DNA of 64,000 nt from assembly GCA_947448025.1 (NCBI GenBank), contig CANFLV010000007.1:82627-146626 (forward strand), written 5' to 3'. The position numbers and the translations under genes were made by a program. The stretch comes from Oxalobacteraceae bacterium (GTDB lineage: Bacteria > Pseudomonadota > Gammaproteobacteria > Burkholderiales > Burkholderiaceae_D). Under the pieces are notes generated by a model that saw only the letters and a list, made by a program, of their open reading frames with translations, was not told the origin of the DNA and ran no database searches. Positions 60,750 to 64,000 of this stretch are shown here, one piece after another. Position 1 is the stretch's first letter, and each line of letters begins with the position of its first letter.

Positions 60750-62585
60750 ATGTCAAATACAAAACGCGCTATTCGCAACATTGCCATCATCGCTCACGTT
60801 GACCACGGCAAAACTACCCTCGTCGACAAATTGCTGCGCCAGTCCGGCACATTCCGTGAGAACCAGCAAGTTGAAGCCCGCGTGATGGATTCCAACGATC
60901 TTGAAAAAGAGCGCGGCATCACGATTCTGTCGAAAAACTGCGCAGTCGAATACCAGGGCACGCATATCAACATCGTTGATACGCCGGGCCATGCCGACTT
61001 CGGCGGTGAAGTTGAGCGCGTCCTGTCGATGGTCGACAGTGTCTTGCTGCTCGTCGACGCACAGGAAGGTCCGATGCCACAAACGCGTTTTGTTACGCGC
61101 AAGGCATTGGCGCTGGGCTTGAAGCCTATCGTCGTCATTAACAAGATTGACCGTCCGGGCGCACGTCCAGACTGGGCGATCAACGCCACATTTGAATTGT
61201 TCGACAAGCTCGGCGCCACTGAAGAGCAGCTCGACTTCCCGGTCGTATTCGCATCGGCCCTGAACGGTTATGCCAGCCTCGACCCGACAGTACGCGAAGG
61301 CGACATGACACCGCTGTTCGAAGCGATCCTGGCACACGTTCCAGCTCGTGACGACGACCAGGATGGCCCACTGCAATTCCAGATTACTTCGCTTGATTAT
61401 TCTTCGTATGTCGGCAAGATCGGCATTGGCCGCATTACCCGCGGTCGTATCCGCGCGCTGCAAGACGTCATCATCATGGACGGTCCTGAAGGCACGCCGA
61501 TCAAGGCACGTATCAATCAGGTATTGAACTTCAAAGGTCTCGACCGCGTTCTCGTCGATGAAGCTGTCGCCGGTGACATCGTACTGATCAACGGTATCGA
61601 AGAGATCGGTATCGGCACCACCATCTGTGCACCAGAAAAGCCAGATGCATTGCCTATGCTGACAGTCGATGAGCCAACTCTGACCATGAACTTCATGGTG
61701 AACAATTCGCCATTGGCTGGCCGTGAAGGCAAGTTCGTCACGAGCCGTCAATTGCGCGAGCGTCTTGACCGTGAATTGAAAGCCAACGTCGCCTTGCGCG
61801 TTGCACCGACTGACGACGACACAATTTTCGAAGTATCGGGCCGTGGTGAATTGCACCTCACGATCCTGATCGAAAACATGCGTCGCGAAGGTTTCGAATT
61901 GGCCGTATCGCGTCCGCGCGTCGTGTTCAAGATGGTCGATGGCGTGCGTCATGAGCCGTTTGAATTGTTGTCTGTGGACGTGGAAGAAGCGAACCAGGGC
62001 GGCGTCATGGAAGAACTCGGTCGTCGTCGCGGTGATCTGCAAAACATGGAGTCGGACGGCAAAGGACGGGTGCGTCTCGAGTACCGTATTCCTGCACGTG
62101 GTCTGATCGGCTTCCAGGGCGAATTCATGACCCTGACACGCGGCACTGGCTTGATGAGCCACATTTTTGATGCCTACGCACCAGTCGACAATAGCAAGGG
62201 CGAAATGGCCAGCCGTCGTAACGGCGTACTGATTTCGCAGGATGACGGCGCTGCCGTTGCTTACGCGATCTGGAAACTGCAAGACCGCGGCCGCATGTTC
62301 GTCGTGCATAACGACCCAGTCTACGAAGGCATGATCATTGGTATTCACTCACGTGACAATGACCTCGTCGTGAATCCGATCAAGGGCAAGCAATTGACCA
62401 ACGTGCGTTCGTCGGGTACCGATGAAGCGGTGCGTCTGGTGCCGCCGATCCAGATGTCGCTCGAGTACGCTGTAGAATTCATTGACGACGACGAACTCGT
62501 TGAAATCACGCCGAAAAGCATTCGTCTGCGCAAGCGCTTCCTGAAAGAGCACGAGCGCAAGAAGGCCGGCCGCGACGCTGCGTAA
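60750..62585 (+). CDS. typA: Ribosome-associated translational GTPase TypA/BipA
   Basis: 611 residues. G1 [19 protein letters not shown], effector region [18 protein letters not shown]3 [12 protein letters not shown]4 [12 protein letters not shown]; domains II-III and V, then the BipA-specific C-terminal domain ([29 protein letters not shown]). Assists 50S assembly and stress/low-temperature growth. No RBS better than GAAG is visible. Confidence 0.96.
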   Translation: MSNTKRAIRNIAIIAHVDHGKTTLVDKLLRQSGTFRENQQVEARVMDSNDLEKERGITILSKNCAVEYQGTHINIVDTPGHADFGGEVERVLSMVDSVLLLVDAQEGPMPQTRFVTRKALALGLKPIVVINKIDRPGARPDWAINATFELFDKLGATEEQLDFPVVFASALNGYASLDPTVREGDMTPLFEAILAHVPARDDDQDGPLQFQITSLDYSSYVGKIGIGRITRGRIRALQDVIIMDGPEGTPIKARINQVLNFKGLDRVLVDEAVAGDIVLINGIEEIGIGTTICAPEKPDALPMLTVDEPTLTMNFMVNNSPLAGREGKFVTSRQLRERLDRELKANVALRVAPTDDDTIFEVSGRGELHLTILIENMRREGFELAVSRPRVVFKMVDGVRHEPFELLSVDVEEANQGGVMEELGRRRGDLQNMESDGKGRVRLEYRIPARGLIGFQGEFMTLTRGTGLMSHIFDAYAPVDNSKGEMASRRNGVLISQDDGAAVAYAIWKLQDRGRMFVVHNDPVYEGMIIGIHSRDNDLVVNPIKGKQLTNVRSSGTDEAVRLVPPIQMSLEYAVEFIDDDELVEITPKSIRLRKRFLKEHERKKAGRDAA

Positions 62586-62599
62586 TTTCGCAGGGTTCG

Positions 62600-62637
62600 C
62601 CCAATAAAAAACCCGCCTCGGCGGGTTTTTTATTGGC
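62600..62637. terminator. Bidirectional terminator between typA and aminotransferase
   Basis: CCAATAAAAAACCCGC-ctcg-GCGGGTTTTTTATTGG: 16-bp perfect arms with T-run on both strands. Confidence 0.94.
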
Positions 62638-62662
62638 TGGTCACTGTATAAAACTGACAGGC

Positions 62663-64000
62663 TTATGCGATGGCCGCTTCCGGCACCAATTTCTGTTCCT
62701 TCAGGATATCGCCGATCGCACCGAACAGTTGATCAATCTGCGCCTTGTCGATGATCAGCGGTGGCGATAGCGCGATGATGTCGCCGGTCGTACGCAGCAG
62801 CACACCCTTATCCCAGAAGGCCTTGAGGAAAACATCAAACGCGCGCGCTGTCGGCTTGCCCGGCACGCCTTCGAGTTCAATACCGCACACCAGTCCGAGG
62901 TTTCGCACATCCGTCACGTAGGGCAGACCCTGCAGGCTATGCGCCGCATCTTCAAAGTAGGATGACATGCTGGCCGCGCGATCGAATAGCTGCTCTTCCT
63001 TGTACACGTCCATCGTCGCCAGCATCGCCGCTGCCGCGAGCGGATGGCCGGTGTAGGTATAACCGTGGAAAAATTCAATCGTATTCTCGGGCGCCGTATT
63101 CATGAAGGTGTCATGGATATCCTGGCGCACGATCACAGCGCCCATCGGCACGGCGGCGTTCGTGAGGCCCTTGGCGCAGACGATCATGTCCGGCACGACG
63201 CCAAAATAGTCGGCCGCGAAGGCGGTGCCGAGACGGCCGAAGCCGGTGATGACTTCATCGAAAATGAGCAGAATGCCGTACTTATCGCAGATGTTGCGAA
63301 TCTTTTGCAGATAGCCTTTGGGCGGCAGGATCACGCCGGTTGAGCCTTGCAAGGGTTCGATGATGACCGCGGCGATGGTGGCCGGATCATGCAGCGCAAG
63401 GATGCGTTGCTCGAGTTCGTCGGCCATCTCTACGCCATGTTCCGGCAAGCCGCGCGAGAATGCATTTTTGGCGATGTTCAGTGGATGACGCAGGTGGTCC
63501 ACGCCCGCCAAGGCTGTACCGAAATGTTTGCGGTTACCGGCAATGCCGCCCACCGAGATGCCGCCAAAGCCGACACCGTGATAGCCGCGTTCGCGACCGA
63601 TCAGTTTCGTGCGCAAGCCGTCACCGCGCATGCGGTGATAGGCCAGTGCAATCTTCAGTGCCGAGTCCACGCCTTCCGAGCCGTCATTGCAAAAGAAGAC
63701 GCGGTTCAAGCCTTCCGGCGCGATCGCTACCAGCGCGCTGGCAGCTTCGAAGGCCTTCGGATGGCCCATCTGGAACACCGGCGCAAAATCCATGCTGCCC
63801 GCTTGCTGCTGGATTGCTTCGACGATCTTCGGATGGCAATGACCGGCGTTTGAACACCACAGGCCGGCGGTACCGTCGAGGATCTGACGACCGTCATCGG
63901 TCGTGTAATACATGCCTTTCGCTGCCACCATCATGCGCGGCTTGGCCTTGAATTGGCGATTCGCCGAAAACGGCATCCAGAAATGTTCGGTATTGATATT
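62663..64000 (-). CDS. Class III aminotransferase, omega-amino acid:pyruvate type (5' end cut by window edge)
   Basis: At least 445 residues. PLP enzyme of the beta-alanine/omega-amino acid--pyruvate transaminase group. The frame stays open upstream of the track ATG (NINTEHFWMPFSANRQFKA, matching family N-termini), so the real start is beyond 64000. Seen: DGTAGLWCSNAGHCHPKIVEAI, NDGSEGVDSALKIAL, EPLQGSTGVILPPKGYL, IFDEVITGFGRLG and the PLP-Lys region IVCAKGLTNAAVPMGAV. Converts beta-alanine or similar with pyruvate as acceptor. Confidence 0.9.
   Translation of the reverse strand, partial: NINTEHFWMPFSANRQFKAKPRMMVAAKGMYYTTDDGRQILDGTAGLWCSNAGHCHPKIVEAIQQQAGSMDFAPVFQMGHPKAFEAASALVAIAPEGLNRVFFCNDGSEGVDSALKIALAYHRMRGDGLRTKLIGRERGYHGVGFGGISVGGIAGNRKHFGTALAGVDHLRHPLNIAKNAFSRGLPEHGVEMADELEQRILALHDPATIAAVIIEPLQGSTGVILPPKGYLQKIRNICDKYGILLIFDEVITGFGRLGTAFAADYFGVVPDMIVCAKGLTNAAVPMGAVIVRQDIHDTFMNTAPENTIEFFHGYTYTGHPLAAAAMLATMDVYKEEQLFDRAASMSSYFEDAAHSLQGLPYVTDVRNLGLVCGIELEGVPGKPTARAFDVFLKAFWDKGVLLRTTGDIIALSPPLIIDKAQIDQLFGAIGDILKEQKLVPEAAIA

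Noticed and set aside
60753-62348. 531-aa minus ORF opposite typA
   Set aside because: Same reason: it lies fully inside typA on the other strand and has no own RBS or domain.

Overview
The window looks like core chromosome of a betaproteobacterium in the Burkholderiales, most likely Oxalobacteraceae-like. This is inferred from gene content and gene order (exbB-exbD-lpxK-Trm112-kdsB-adk, scpB-rluB-rimP-nusA-infB-rbfA-truB, clpS-clpA, the bacterial bpt transferase beside aat, ABC-F uup) and from the proteins themselves; no 16S gene is present. Coding density is high, most ORFs end in strong intrinsic terminators, and I see no insertion sequence, prophage, integrase, CRISPR array or rRNA operon.

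Layout. 1-6.4 kb (all minus): a 5'-complete, 3'-cut SNF2 helicase coupled to a 2-keto-4-pentenoate hydratase-type protein, a secreted PVYV-repeat protein, and a 975-aa multi-domain extracellular-type protein (PPC, Calx-beta, Ig-like, RTX-like and DUF4214 regions). 6.7-8.7 kb: sodB and xseA (minus). 9-12.9 kb (plus): exbB-exbD energy-transducing pair, then lpxK, a Trm112-like protein and kdsB (lipid A and Kdo supply), then adk. 13.2-23.3 kb (mostly plus): proton-pumping pyrophosphatase, an SDR dehydrogenase, a patatin, a second PVYV-repeat protein (minus), an orphan barstar, purN, an RsmB-type rRNA methyltransferase, an MscS channel and a fatty-acid desaturase. 23.5-24.7 kb (minus): rpmB-rpmG and radC. 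24.8-30 kb (plus): fkpB-ispH and livHMGF without a binding protein, followed by a decayed fragment of a zeta-class GST isomerase gene and an intact FAH-family hydrolase (minus).

31-41.5 kb: a glycine-zipper envelope protein, tRNA-Arg(CCU), uup, a SirB1-type protein, murJ, rpsT, a DUF192 protein, two tandem paralogous small secreted proteins, a TPR protein overlapping a HupE/UreJ-type membrane protein, and an RluE-type pseudouridine synthase. 41.7-50.7 kb: icd, a cold-shock gene with a structured leader, clpS-clpA, an aldo/keto reductase, then a minus-strand run nudix-aat-bpt-pyrD. The adaptor and unfoldase (ClpS, ClpA) and both N-degron transferases (Aat, Bpt) therefore sit within about 7 kb. 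50.9-60.6 kb: initiator tRNA-fMet, scpB-rluB, then the rimP-nusA-infB-rbfA-truB transcription/translation operon with a terminator in its leader. 60.7-64 kb: typA and a 5'-truncated class III omega-amino acid aminotransferase.

No whole novel defence or mobile system is visible. The items most worth a second look are the maiA/nagL-like pseudogene next to the FAH gene, the domain inserted into a Calx-beta fold, the leader terminator before rimP-nusA, the clustered N-degron genes, the paralogous small secreted proteins, and two promoters (purN, clpS) placed so close to the start codon that leaderless mRNAs are predicted.
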